A DNA stretch of 64,000 nucleotides. It comes from Sternotherus odoratus (lineage: Eukaryota; Chordata; Testudines; Kinosternidae). The notes under the pieces were generated by a model. That model had not been told where the DNA came from. It was given only the letters and a program-made list of their open reading frames with translations, and did no database searches. The position numbers and the translations under genes were made by a program. Where the stretch lies: the NCBI GenBank assembly GCA_032164245.1, contig JAVMKO010000001.1:81589892-81653891 (forward strand), read 5' to 3'. Positions 1 to 11,905 of the stretch are shown piece after piece (position 1 is the first letter of the stretch; each line of letters starts with the position of its first letter).

Positions 1-1251
1 ATTTAAAGATATAATTAAAGATTTTACACTCCAAAAATCAAGGAGGAAGTTAGTAAATAAAAATAAATGAATGAATAAATCATTATAATTTTTATAAATG
101 AATAAATACATTTTAAGAAGTTTTTATCAAGTGTCCACTTTCAAGTTTTCAACCCATATTAAATTTAAATTATTGTGAGCTTTGTTCTTGTCCCTCTCAA
201 CTGAACTGTGTTTGGGTAGCAGCTTTGTCACTTTGCGAGTAAAAGCTGGGTTGTGAATGGGGGTGAGAGTTGAAAGGGGGGCCCATTGCTTGGCTGTGCT
301 TAGGGCCCCAGGAGCAATTAATCCGCCCCTGAGGGCATCTATCCATTAAAGGCCAGAGCCTGTATCATAAGAGCAAGACCTGGACAGATATAGTGTTGAG
401 GTAGCTAGAAGAGAAGTCTGTGATAGTACTTTTATTAAAGCTAATGTTTAAAATCAAATTTACACAAGTTAAGAAGGAAGGTACTGTACAGCTGTGATCG
501 GGCTTGGGTTATGGGGGACTGCAAGTAACAGTTACAAGGTTAACGGGGTACATACACATAACCAGCATAGGTCCAGATTGGGGTGTGGGAGTTTTTAAAG
601 CGTCAGTGTACTTCACTGAGGGACGGGGGGAGGGGGGGCGCAAGGTGGAAGTTTAGCTTAGGGCGCCAAATACCCTTCCACTTTAGTCGCTGCTGTCTAA
701 AGAGTAACGTTTTCCTTCTGCTTGTTAGCCCAGTATCAGGGCCGGATGGAATTTGGGTTCCTATTTCTGATGCTGGGGGCTGTCCAGCCCACTTCCCCAG
801 ATACTGTGCAGGTCACAGATGAGGTTGGTTTGCTGCTATGTAGCTACAGTTTGTCAGAGGTATGAGGGGGGGAGGATGTAGGGGTGGGTGGTTTCTTTGT
901 ACTTTCAGAGATTTGAACAGCTGGATTCAGTGAGGGTTCCCAGGGCTTTTCCCAGGAAAGAGGTCAGTGGGCTTCTCAAACATGTAGCATGGGAGCAACA
1001 TGTACAAATAGTGGCCCTCAAAGCTCCGCCTCTGCTGAGCTCTGTGACTCTCCCTTGCCCATATAAGGCTACATTTGTCACAAGGAACCATAAATAGTTG
1101 TGTTGTCATTACCTTCTGCCTCATGAGTATGTACTAACTAGGGCACCTTTCCAAGTCAGGTTCTCCTTCCTGTCTGGCGTGACCTAGTCTCCACTCCCCA
1201 TCCATGCTCCATGAAGACAGTATTTTCCAAAACAGCGTATCTATATGCCCA
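1..1251. other. Upstream flank, no gene recognised
   Basis: AT-rich at the left end, then mixed sequence with a G-rich stretch near 625-640. Short open frames exist but none resembles a known protein or has convincing splice context. Around 270-345 the sequence resembles the end of an old interspersed repeat, which I cannot assign. Nothing else is supported. Confidence 0.4.
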
Positions 1252-1420
1252 TGTGCACACACACACACAGCCTGATTCTCTGTGTCCTTTGCCTTGTGCA
1301 ATCATTTCATACACACACACACACACACACACACAGCCTGATTCTCTGTTCTCTTTGCCTTGTGCAATCAGTCTCTCACACACACACACACACACACGTT
1401 CTCTTTGCCTTGTGCAATCA

Positions 1421-1476
<56 letters not shown>

Positions 1477-1520
1477 CCTCATTCTCTGTTCTCTTTGCCT
1501 TGTGCAATCATTCACAACGG
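1252..1520. repeat. Composite minisatellite with embedded (CA)n tracts
   Basis: Four copies of a unit ending in CTTTGCCTTGTGCAATCA are separated by (CA)n runs of different length, at about 1268-1303, 1336-1370, 1397-1430 and 1476-1510. The third copy lacks the left part of the unit and is followed by a (CT)n run. The open frames here on both strands translate to His-Thr and Cys-Val runs and are repeat artefacts. The variable CA lengths suggest a polymorphic locus. Confidence 0.85.
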
Positions 1521-1904
1521 ATCAAAGTAGATTTTAAACACTACCAAATCAGCAAGGTGCAGACTCAGGCCCCCAGTCTCTCACGGGGTTGCTGTGTTTT
1601 TCTTCAGTGGCTGCGGTGCCTGTTGCCCTTTCACCACTGGCAAGGATGGCGCTTTTGTTCTTTAAGTGAGCTGTTTTACTTGTGGGGGAGGGGACAGGAA
1701 GAGAAAGGAAAAAGCTCAGCAGGCACAAAATTGGACAGCAAAGAAGAGAGAGAGAGAGAGAGAAAATAAGCCCTTAAGTCCTGCAGAGGAAAATATGCTC
1801 CCCAAAGGCTTATCCCTCTTTTGAAGCTGCAGTGTGTTCCTGGTAGGCATGACCAAGTATACAGGAGACCTCCTGTATGCATGGAAGGACACACTCCAGT
1901 AAAG

Positions 1905-2120
1905 AAGGAGAGTCCAGTGGTTAATGCAGTAGCCTTGGCCTTGGGAAACTGTTCAAATCCCTGCTGTACCACAGATGTCCTGTGTAACCTTGGGAAAGTC
2001 ACTTATTTCTCCATTTGTAAAATGAACTTATTGCACTGCCCTACCTCACAGGGGTGTTGTGAGGAGAGAGGCACTAAAGATTGCGAGGCACTTGAATATT
2101 ATGGTAGCAGTGGGCAGATA
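1905..2120 (+). repeat. tRNA-derived CORE-SINE / MIR-like element
   Basis: A B-box-like TGTTCAAATCCC near 1952 is followed by the typical MIR-type body: CTTGGGAAAGTCACTT, then TTTGTAAAATG, then CCTACCTCACAGGG and a stretch ending in a cell of the AGGCACTTGAATATTATGG type. The order matches old amniote tRNA-derived SINEs. The subfamily is not assigned. Confidence 0.65.
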
Positions 2121-2153
2121 AGTACCAGATCCAGGTAATAGAAAAGCAGTGTA

Positions 2154-2630
2154 GCAAACGTTTTGGCCGGAGGACCACATTGGGGTTGCAAAATTGTATG
2201 GAAAGCCGGGTAGGGAAGGCTGTGCCTCCCCAAACAGCCTGGCCCCGCCTCCTAGCTGTCCCCTCCCACTTCCCGCACCCTGACTGCCCCCCTCAGAACC
2301 CTGAACCCATCCAACCTCCCCACTCCTTCCCCCCCCCACTCGCTCCCACCCCTAACTACCACCACCCAGACCCCACCCCCTATCTAAGCCTCCCTGCTCC
2401 TTGTCCCCTGACTACCCCCTCCCAGGACCCCCCCATCCTAACTGACCCCCCCCCAGACTCCCATGCCTATCCAACCCCTCCTGTTCCCCATCCCCAACTG
2501 CCCGCCGCGAACCTCTGCCCCATCCAACCGCCCCCTCATCCCCGTCCCCAGACTGCTCCCCAGGACTCCCTGCACCTTATCCAACCCCCTGGCCTCGGCC
2601 CCCTTACCACGCCGCTCAGAGCAGTGTAGC
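2154..2630 (+). mobile_element. hAT-type element fragment, C-rich interior
   Basis: From GCAAACGTTTTGGCC the first 100 bases parallel the complete element at 18227-18625, including CTGTGCCTCCCCAAACAGCC. Both copies then become C-rich and share a TACCA(C/T)GCCGCT block near the right end. The first bases of the inverted repeat and the right end are missing, so this is a truncated copy. The interior at 2280-2600 is a degenerate C-rich array that gives spurious proline-rich open frames. Confidence 0.7.
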
Positions 2631-2689
2631 TGTCACCTGAACCCTGGTTACCTCGCTCAGCCAGTCAGTCAGAGCCTTGACCAGGCCAC

Positions 2690-2965
2690 TGGGTCACATG
2701 CATATGTCCCAGGATCAGGACACTGTTACACCTGGGTGGTATTCCCACCTCTACTTATGTCTTGCTGTATGCCTGAAGGCAAGTCAATTCCACTTTTTGT
2801 TCCTCTGTTTCTCCTCAGACCCTTTATCAGTCTTGTCTATTTAGACTGTAGATTTGTTGGGGAAGGACTGTTCCCTCACTTATGTTTGTACAGCACCGAG
2901 CACAATGCGGCCCTGATCTTTGCTGGAGGGTCTCTAGATGCTAGTGTAATACATATAATAATACA
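2690..2965 (+). repeat. MIR-like SINE with conserved 3' tail
   Basis: The right part (about 2840-2960) has the tail common in turtle and crocodilian SINEs: GTCTATTTAGACTGTAGA, then TTTGTACAGCACC, then GCCCTGATCTTTGCTGG, ending in ATAATAATAC. The left part has a CTGAAGGCAAGTCA block like the MIR core. The family name is from memory and is inference. Confidence 0.6.
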
Positions 2966-3917
2966 CGTAGGGACAGAAGTGCTCCTGTCATAGATGTCCT
3001 AATACAAGGAGGAATGGGAATGCTCCTGATAGGGGGAGGCAGTGGGTCGACCTTCTGCTTGGAGAAAGGCAGGGATGTTTACAATGGGACACACCCCAAT
3101 TAGAGGGAAGGATAAGGATGCTCCTACTTGGTTGTTCTGATGTCGTGGACGATGGGTTTGCTCTAACCTTAAATAATAATCCTTTCCATATCTTCTTGCA
3201 GTCCAGAAGCTATGGACCCTATTATGACTCAGTGGTCTTAACCAGGCTAAAGGCCCTATTGTGCTGAATTTTGTGTACACTCTCTCTCTCTCTCTCTCTC
3301 TCAACTCATTCCTCCCCTGCTTTCTGGGCAACTGGATGGATGCAAAGGGAACTTCTGGAACCCAAAAGCGCAGGTGTGGGCGCCTTGCATCTACTTGTGC
3401 ACCCACACAGAGGAGCTGGGACGCAGGGTGTGGTGCTACACGTCCTCTCTTCCTGACTGAATCATGACACGGCTCCCTCATGATTCCGGGTCAAAGGGCA
3501 TCGTTCTGCCTTTCCCCAGGCATAAACCGAGGTTGGAACGCATCTCGCATTGGGACCTGGCTGCTTTCATCCAAGTTTCCTGGCTTTGGAGTCACTGGAG
3601 CAGGGCACTGCTTTCAGGTGAGGGGAGGAAAAATCCCCTTTGAGCTCACATGTAGCCCCACCCCCTGCACCACTGTAAACCCAGTTCCTCCCTTCGGGGC
3701 GGGGCGGGGGGGGGGCAAATGTGCATGTGCCTGGCACGTCTCTCCTTGCTTAGAGGGTCTGGTGCCAAAGGGTGAGGTCATCGTTTGTTATCAGGATTAA
3801 GCTTTAGTTTGCAGGGGGAAGGCGGAGGCCGGCCTCTCCCTGCTGGAGCTCTATGCTTCTGTGTGCCTGAAGGCAGGCTGAGCAGCCACTCAGGGAGCAG
3901 GGAAGATGAAAGGAATA
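2966..3917. other. Non-coding flank with (CT)n microsatellite
   Basis: A (CT)n run lies at about 3280-3301 and a G-rich run near 3698-3716. No exon or mobile element is recognised in the rest. Confidence 0.4.
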
Positions 3918-4201
3918 CAGTAGACTCTCGATTAACCAGGATTGGATTAACCAGGATGTAAAAAAAAAATATGCCCAACTCGTAGGGCTGGCTCTGGCTT
4001 TGCTGCCACCCCAAGCACATGCAAAAAAAACCTCCACCATGTCGTAGGGCAGCCAGTAAACCAACACCCCCTCCCCCCGGTGCAGCGTGGCTGGTGAACC
4101 AACCACCACTCCCCATATTTCCTATGGATGGTGATTATCTGGGATTTTATTAACCAGAATTATTTTTTTCCCTATCATCCTGGATAATCGAGAGTCTACT
4201 G
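3918..4201. mobile_element. Tigger/pogo-like MITE
   Basis: The terminal inverted repeats are CAGTAGACTCTCGATTAACC at the left and its near reverse complement ending in ATCGAGAGTCTACTG at the right. The left end is preceded by TA and the right is followed by TG, so a TA target duplication has probably decayed. About 284 bp and no transposase. The termini match the Tigger/pogo style of Tc1/mariner. Confidence 0.75.
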
Positions 4202-4756
4202 TGCACTGGATGCCAAGCAGGGCACTCTGCCTTACAAGCCAAGTTAATGGAGAGTGATGGATGGGAGGGGTCACAGCTCTCAGCTCCCCTTAGTTTTCTT
4301 CCTCTCCTATTGGGCTGCACCAAGAGTCCATCCCAGGTGTATAGAAATCCATTTAGGTTCTTCCCCTCCTCACAGAGTCCATCCCAGGAAACAAAATCAG
4401 GAGAAAGGAGACTTTTAAAGGTAGCCCACAAAGAGCCTGAATCCTTTTGTACTTCTCTATGTTGAAAAAGGGAATTTTGAACATTTTCTGTCCTTTCTTT
4501 TTCTGCTTGATTTTTACATTACAAATCCCGGTCTTGTCTGCCCTTGGAGACTCTATGGTGCATGGATGACTGGTGGCATAATGACACCACAAGAAAGTGA
4601 AAGTTAAGCTATTAAGAGGGGAAAGGATACTCTTTATGAGACTTTGGGTATTTGTAAATTCCAGTGCCTAATTAACACTCCACAAGGAAGCCTTTATTAG
4701 AGGTTCCACACCCCACCCGAACATGCTCCGAAATATCCAGGAGATCGTCTCTAGCA

Positions 4757-4881
4757 CAATGGTTTTCAACCTGTGGGACGCGGACCACTGGGGGTCCACA
4801 GAGTAAAGATTTCAAAAGGGGTGTGTACCTCCATTTGATATTGTTAGGGGTCCACAAATGAAAAAAGGTTAAAAACCACTG
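4757..4881. mobile_element. Short hAT MITE with perfect 8-bp target duplication
   Basis: A 125-bp element starts CAATGGTTTTCAACC and ends GGTTAAAAACCACTG, an inverted pair. It is flanked by identical CTCTAGCA copies at 4749-4756 and 4882-4889. An 8-bp duplication with a TCTAG core is typical of hAT/Charlie elements. A sister copy is at 34705-34826. Confidence 0.9.
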
Positions 4882-4889
4882 CTCTAGCA

Positions 4890-7312
4890 GTGTATGTGTG
4901 TGTGTCGGGGTGGGAATAGGGGTGCTGTGGATTGTTTTCAGGATTGTGGTGTTTGGTAGGATATTCTTTGCAGGAAAATTGAATCACTTGTTTTCATCTT
5001 TCTGCTTCTTCCCTCCCACATCTAAAGGGGTAGTTTTTTGAAATTCAAAAGCTGTGCAGCAAGACAATAGGTCTTTATACATCTACATTCATTTATAAAG
5101 ACTCAAAGAGCAGTATAGGCCTTTGTGAAACTAACAAACCATACAGGTACTTAGACTTCATAGTTGTTAAACTGCATCTATAGGAAGCAGAGCCACAGAA
5201 TAACAAGTGGTTTCAGCATGCTTTACATACATGTAAGTTATGAATAAACAGAGAAAGGAAAGAGGGAGTGGACAAGAATATTTCCTGACTTAGGTTTATT
5301 GATTCACTGGGTGGAGGGGAATTGGCTTATCTTTTTATTTTGTGTTGCATCTTCACATTTTCCTTAGCTCCAAGAATAATCTCACAAAACACCTTTATCA
5401 TTCTAATAAACCAGAGTAACAGACCTTGGTCCCGTCAGGAGTCCATTCACCTCCTTCCCCCACTTCAAGTTGTGGAATGTCCCAAGACCAACAAAAGGCC
5501 CCTGACTTCATCTTTTCTGCGGCCTTGGTTCATCCAACACTCTCATACTTCCTGATGTCTGTGAAATACACGTGGAATTGGAGCCAGGCCAAGACTCTCC
5601 CAGCCCAGGGGCCAATGAGTGCCTCACTACTCTTTATAGGGATTGTGTGTTTATTAAACACTCAGGATGCTTTCTTCATTCTAGGCTTATCGCTGGAAAT
5701 GGAAGCCGCAGGTGCTTTGATAAATGGAATTAAAAGGTCAGGTGGTTTAACGGGAGCTTCTCTCAGTCTCTCTGCTGAAAGATAACTTCCTGCAGGGAAT
5801 ACACCTCAGTATATCTCCATCAATATCACTCACCTCTTAACGTGATAACTCCTCAATGGGTCTCCAGCGCTATCTTTCCACCTCGCACAGTGCTAATGCC
5901 TCTGCCTCAGATGGCAATACTGTCAGTTCAAGCATCTGTTGTCCCTAGGCTGTCTCTGCACATCTGACAGCACACATGAGTTAAAGAGAACAAGGAACAG
6001 TTGCCTCAGCTCAGCTGTACTCAGCTCCCCACTCTGGCCATGTGTTTCAGAAGGAAAAGAGGGAGAGGAATAGATGGCTGGGCAGTACAGAATGGTCCAA
6101 ACTGATAGTGGGAGGCAGGAGAAGCTGGCAATGTTGTAGGAGATTAGAGGAGACTTGCTAGAGAGCAGAAGAAATGTGGGAGGGAATCTTGGCAGAGAAG
6201 CAGGTGGGATACTTGAACAAAGCATGTAGTGACTCCAGATGCATAAAGCTTGCAATGTGTGATTATTGGGTGTGTTTATAAGACCTGCAGCATAAGCAAT
6301 TGAGCTGCATGTATAAAATCTGTAGCATCCACTGATAAACAAATAATGCAGCTTAAATAATTCCCACAGGTGAGGGTGAATAGTTACTGGGAAGGAATAT
6401 TGAACCACCCCTCCACACACAGACACTCATGGGTTACCAGAGCTGTAGCTCCACCTTCAATAAGAGCCAAAAAGAATGGCTTTGATTGGACCAGTTTGAT
6501 TGCTGGCAACCAGAGGCAGTGTCTTTAATTGAGGACAGATACCGGTATAAACGACCAAGGTTGTGATCCCCAGCATGACAGCAAAGTCGTGATAAGACTC
6601 AAAATGACTTCTACAGTATTGGAAAATTCCTCACTCCTGGGACCCTTGGGGCACAATAGAATATCTCAGGCTAGTGTCATTTTGTCCTCAGTCAATAAGG
6701 TAGAATGAAAACCACAGAGCCATTTTAATGCAAGCAAATATTTGATCTTAATTACCACTGAAGGTTAAGCCTAAGGAAAACACCAAACCTAATGTTAACT
6801 GGGAAGACAGTGTCAACAGAACAAATGGTCAGATGGCGACCTAAGACAGGAGTGGTGCCATACCAAATCTGGGGGTACCCTTCCTTCTTCTCCAGGACTA
6901 ACATCTTTTTCTCTGCTCCCACTGTATGAACCTTAGGAAGAAAGAAAAAAATTGAAAACCCAGTCTCCAATTAGATTCCTTACTTAGCCTTTCAGTTAGA
7001 GGCCCATAGAAAATAACTTTTTGAAAGCACCAAAACACTGTAAGAAATAGTTAAACATCATGCATGTTACTGGGTTGTTGGACTGGAAAGAGCACAGTTA
7101 TATCTGGCACTACTTTAGCCAATTCTATGAGTCTCCCAGTCTAGTGACTGGACTCACTGTGCTGCATTTTACCTCATCCAAGACTCAGTCTGTATCACTA
7201 GAAAGGAAGGTAGTGGCTCTGACAGAAATCTCCACATAGCCCAAAAGGTTGAAGAGAGAGAAGCAGGATCTTCTGGATCTAGCTGGAGCTTACAATTACT
7301 TTAGATAAGACG
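4890..7312. other. Non-coding flank, nothing recognised
   Basis: No coding exon, RNA gene or clear mobile element was recognised in these 2.4 kb. Open frames are short and lack family resemblance. Old unrecognised repeats are possible. Confidence 0.35.
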
Positions 7313-7440
7313 AGGAAGACTTTGTAGCACCTTAGAGACTAACCAGTTTATTTCAACATAATCTTTCGTGGGCTATCGCCCACTTCATCGCATGCATAGA
7401 ATGGAACAGAAGTAAGATGTATTTATATACACAGAGAGCA
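7313..7440 (-). mobile_element. Penelope-like element tail with hammerhead-like core
   Basis: Read on the - strand, this is a piece of the common sauropsid repeat that ends in a 'GTTAGTCTCTAAGGTGC' block. The hammerhead-like core is on the - strand: GCGATGA (7391-7385), stem II GTGGGC/GCCCAC (7368-7373 with 7378-7383) closed by a 4-base loop, then GAAA (7367-7364). Hammerhead ribozymes are known in PLE terminal repeats. The first core base differs from the canonical CTGATGA, so activity is doubtful. An (AT)n microsatellite follows at 7441-7482. Confidence 0.6.
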
Positions 7441-7482
7441 ATATATATATATATATATATAGCAAATAATATATATATATAA
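7441..7482. repeat. (AT)n microsatellite
   Basis: Two AT runs are separated by AGCAAATA, directly after the PLE remnant. Such runs often follow members of this repeat family. Confidence 0.85.
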
Positions 7483-10400
7483 AATCTTAAATTAATTACT
7501 TTAGAGTCTGTCATTGTTCTCAGTGTCTTGTGCACGCAGGCAAGTTTGTTTGCCATCCCAGTTCCATAAACATGATAGCGGGGTGGGGAGGGGGGGGTTT
7601 GGGAAGGGATATTATTCTGCTCTTCTCTACTTTATCCCCTTGCTGAGTAAGAAGAATGCCCCCACGTCCTTCTAAACTCAGGAATCTGAAGCATTTCTTA
7701 CCCCCTCCAAGAAAGGGGAGGAGGAAAAGGAGGTGTCTGAGATGCTGAGAAAGGTCCTGAAACAATTGTAAAGCCACAGAACTGTGAGACAGCAGTGGTG
7801 AGATGAGGATATGACGTACAGGCCTAAGATTAGTGTTTCTCATGCGCCAATTTTCTATTAAAATAGGTGTTAAGAAGTAAAGAGCCACTCTTCTTATCTT
7901 ATATAGGCAACAGGATGTGTTCTAGAGATATTCTGGGTGAACCAGAGGCAGACAGACAGCTCACAGCCTAGGTCTAGTCTTTGGCACATAGATACCTTTG
8001 CTGGGTGATCCTCCCCTCTGTTGGCCCTTTTGTGCAGTTTCACTGGATGACAGCCTTGCACTAGTAGATTGAAAGCCAGGTAGCAAATGCTGAACAGGAA
8101 GAAAATGGGGACAAGCGAAGCTGGAAACGAGAATGAGGGGGACAAACTGAGGTTAAAAAAAAGCATTGTGCATGCTCTTAGGGATTATAATAATGGGCAC
8201 ATTAGAAATTTGTAGAGTAGGTTAGATTGTAAGCATGCTCTGAGACATTATTGTTAGTGTGTTAGGTCAGGAATGTGGTCTCCCCAACTTCATATCATTC
8301 AGTTATAATCCCAACACAGTATTTGGAGGAAAGCATAAACTCTAAGAACAGCTCAGGTAATCAGATCTAACAAGATTGTCCCCTGCCTGAGATGGGAATG
8401 CTGCCTTTATATAGATGCATTTCTGGAGAAGATAAAACCATGTTTCAGTTGTGTCAAGGTACAACTGTGCTGTAACATTATCCCCCAAAATGGTAGTTCC
8501 TACACTGTAGTAGCTCTGCTATCTGCTGGGGAGAACTGCTGGGGTGCAGAGGAAACACTTTAGACATAACAACGAGATCTCCTGTTAATTGCATCCCACT
8601 CAACTGAGAGCAGAGATGTTGCATCCATGTGATATTCTGCTGTGTACTTTGCCACTAATGTGTTAAGAAAATGACCACAGTTTTCTTCTTTGTTAAAGCA
8701 GAAACAAGAACTGTGGTGATGGGGTAGGAGTTTAGCGGGTTATGAAGAATCTTTCTATTCATTCACTTAGCACATGAGTAAGTGGATTGTGGGAGCATGT
8801 TTGATAGGATTTTACCATAGACTGCCATGAAGCAGCTGTATTGTATAGGTAGTATGTATGCTGCATTAAAACTACAGCACATCGTGCACATGCCCTCTGG
8901 CCTAGGAGTGACACACAAACCATTGAGCCCACAACTTCTGCACAGCTTTGCAGAGTGCACTTGGCCCTCGGTCATAACTCAAGTGAGCAGAACCAAAACT
9001 CAAGCTCAGGTGACCAGAAGTCAAACCTAGGTCATCTAAAGCTCTAACCTCTAGGACATGAAACCAGTCTTGTTTCTTGTTTTTAAGTTCATGGTTCTCC
9101 TTCACCAATGATCAAAGAGCTGAAATCTGGTTCTTGTACTGGAGAGAAGTGGAGAGACAGGGGCATATATAGGAAAGGGAAGTTGGGTGCTCTCTAACAG
9201 TTGATGACTATTCCTCCCCCCCCCCCCAAATTGGCACTGAATGGATACCGTTTAGGGCACAGAGGGAAAGAGTGAGTAAACGAAGAAGTCCATAGTGCAT
9301 ATTGTTCCATTCTTCCATGCATCTGCCTCCAAGTTGCTGTCTCCTTTTGTTATGGTGTGTGGACTCAAGCTATAATCTGCACCTAGAGCAGCCACCAGCA
9401 CTTGCTACAGCTTTATAAAGCCCATACTGAGCATTCTCGAGGGACCCTACATTTTGGACTTTCAGTAAAGCTCCCTTTGTTGGTATTTCAGATGCCACAG
9501 AGCTCTTGCCAATACTATGTTGTGACATTCTGCAGCTCTCAAAAACGTGTGGTTTCTTAACAAAGTCCCTGTGGTTAGCATTTAGCAATACGCCTTCTCT
9601 GAGGTAAACAACTTTACTCCCTTGTCTCTCTTCTCCTTTTATTCTATCAAATGTTGGCTAGAAACACTGCAAAATAAAAGCAGAGATTTTATCTGCAAAA
9701 CATTAGGAAAGGTTTTTCATTATTAAAGTGTGTTATTATTATTAGTTGCTGGCCAAAGGTGCTGGCCTATTTGACAGGCTTGAAGACTGAATCCCCTTTT
9801 TATCTCAGGAATGGTACAGCTTGGGCAAGAGAAGTGCAGTTTCCACACACACAAGGTGCTTTGCCAATGAGCCTCAATCCTGAGCTATCTTAGATTAGCC
9901 TAAGAAAAAAGGTTGCACTTAAAATATTTGGCCCAGTGCCTTGCATGCCTGGCCCAGTACATTAAAGCCATTGAGATATCTGACTTGGTGCAGTATATGC
10001 ACAGAGCATGTCTGGTAGCCTGCCTCATTACATGCACTGAACACACGTGGTCCACAGCGTAGTCACTGACTTCCAGAGAACAATCGAGTGATTGCAGAGC
10101 AAAACACCCCCAGAACAGTGTGCTTCTAGAGCTGAATCAGTCACCATGGTGTCAAATCCATTAAAGCAAAATGAAGGGCAATCTTAAAGATAAATCAGAG
10201 TTGGGCAGGATTTGTCTCTGTAAGGGAAGGAGGAAGGGCATTTCCATTTTCTATGCAGAACAATACTTCAGTTGAAAAAAGAATGATCATGGAATACCCC
10301 CTGAAAGTCAGTATGTATGGACAATTATATTCAACACCTTAGGCAGGAAATCTTGCATAGATGATGTGATTGCATTTCAAAATGTACAAGATTGGTGCTA

Positions 10401-11810
10401 TGTGGGAGACCTGGGTTTGGTTTCTGAACACAGGTGAGACGAGACAGTGTTTTCAACAATTTACAATCTCTGATAGATTGGGATGTCCTGGAAGCTGATT
10501 GGTTGCTGAGAAGACAATTGTAACTCTGGGTACTAATTGCCTAGGAGAAGATGTGCTTCAGAATTCTAGAACCTGGATGTTGATTGACTAGGAGAGGGGT
10601 GTTTCCTGACACCAGGTAACTGGATACTGCTGGTTAGTTAAGGAGGTGATGATTTATAATTCAAATAAAGACAGTGGCGGATTTGTTCTTCCAAATGGAT
10701 GCTGTTTGCACATATTGTTCAACAATAAATGTTATGATTGGAACTGGTCAGAAGGATCAAATAAAAATCTTTTGAGCTTTTAGGACATAACAGGTGCACA
10801 CAATTTGCATGGCTTCACAGAAAAATGTTTTGTTTACACTTTCGTATGCATGCCTCTTCTCAGGGTGACTGATGCCACCACAAAACAAAAGCCTTTGTAC
10901 AGTGTAACAGGCATGCATAATCTGGTGCTAACAAATAAGCAAGAAAAGGAAGCTAGCCATTTCAAACCTGAATCACCTTACACACAGAAATATTAGCATT
11001 AGAAAAGAATTTTGAATGTTCAAAAGAAATTATACATTTTCCCAGGAGGGAAAAGAGGGTGCAAAATGCAGTAACTGTGGTCCGAACTACTCTCCTCTCT
11101 TTAGCCTTTTCCTTTCTCAGCCAAGTGGTTGAGAAGGTAGCTTCCTCTCATTCTTTAATAGCCTATTGCACATTAGTATCTTTGACCATTTTCAATCCAG
11201 TTTCACTCCAGCCATAACATTTAAACCACTCTCCAGTAGTAAACAGTCTTTTTTTATGCTGCTACTGATGGCTCTTTCTCTTTCCTACATGCCTCTTTGG
11301 ACGGACATAATGGACCATTCCATGATCTTGGACCACATGAATACAGTTGATTATGCATGTATCCCTGGTTCCCTCTTGTCCTACCTCCCTTGCATTCTCT
11401 GTCTCTGCTGGTAGCTCTTTTTCTACACCAAAACCTGTCCTGCGTGAAGTCCCACAGACTTACATTTTCAGCCCTCCTATTCTTTTCCACCAGCATTCTT
11501 CTCACTCATCTGTATCTGTAACAATACCACTTTTATATCCCTGTTACTTAGTTGTACATATCTTTCACCACCCTCTCTCCACTCCACCTTGTGTGTCTTC
11601 ATCAAGTAAACTTGTTGCTTTGTTCCAACTTCCTTAGCTAAGTCTAAGACAGAAATGCTTCTCTTGGGCAAGGAATCCTTGCTCAAACACATCTTCATTT
11701 CTTCTAATTATTTTTTTTAAGTTGAAGCCTCTCTCATTTGCCTCTTCTGTAGATACACTTAGTATGACCCTTGAACTTTCTTTATTTTACATTGTCTATA
11801 CCTGTGAATA
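7483..11810. other. Non-coding flank, nothing recognised
   Basis: The stretch contains a G-run near 7587-7600 and a C-run at about 9217-9227. I saw no exon with protein resemblance on either strand. In mammals TXN2 lies upstream of MYH9 in the same orientation, but I see none of its coding sequence here. Confidence 0.35.
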
Positions 11811-11905
11811 TGCCTATCTCACAGGGTTGTTGTGAGAAGCTCCAAATAGGTGGTACCTTGTATTTGTATTTATCTATAAAGTGCTTGACACATAAAGAGT
11901 AACCC
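11811..11905 (+). repeat. MIR-like SINE fragment
   Basis: Contains CTATCTCACAGGGTTGTTGT and then TATAAAGTGCTTGACAC, the 3' half of a MIR/CORE-SINE. The 5' half is not recognisable. Confidence 0.6.

Noticed and set aside
480..860. Possible retroviral LTR
   Set aside because: There is no paired terminal repeat, primer-binding site or coding match in the window, so I could not support it.
1252..1520. CRISPR-like array of spaced repeats
   Set aside because: The spacers are simple CA runs and the context is a vertebrate genome.
1156..1769. Open frames rich in His-Thr or Cys-Val
   Set aside because: They are translations of (CA)n repeats.
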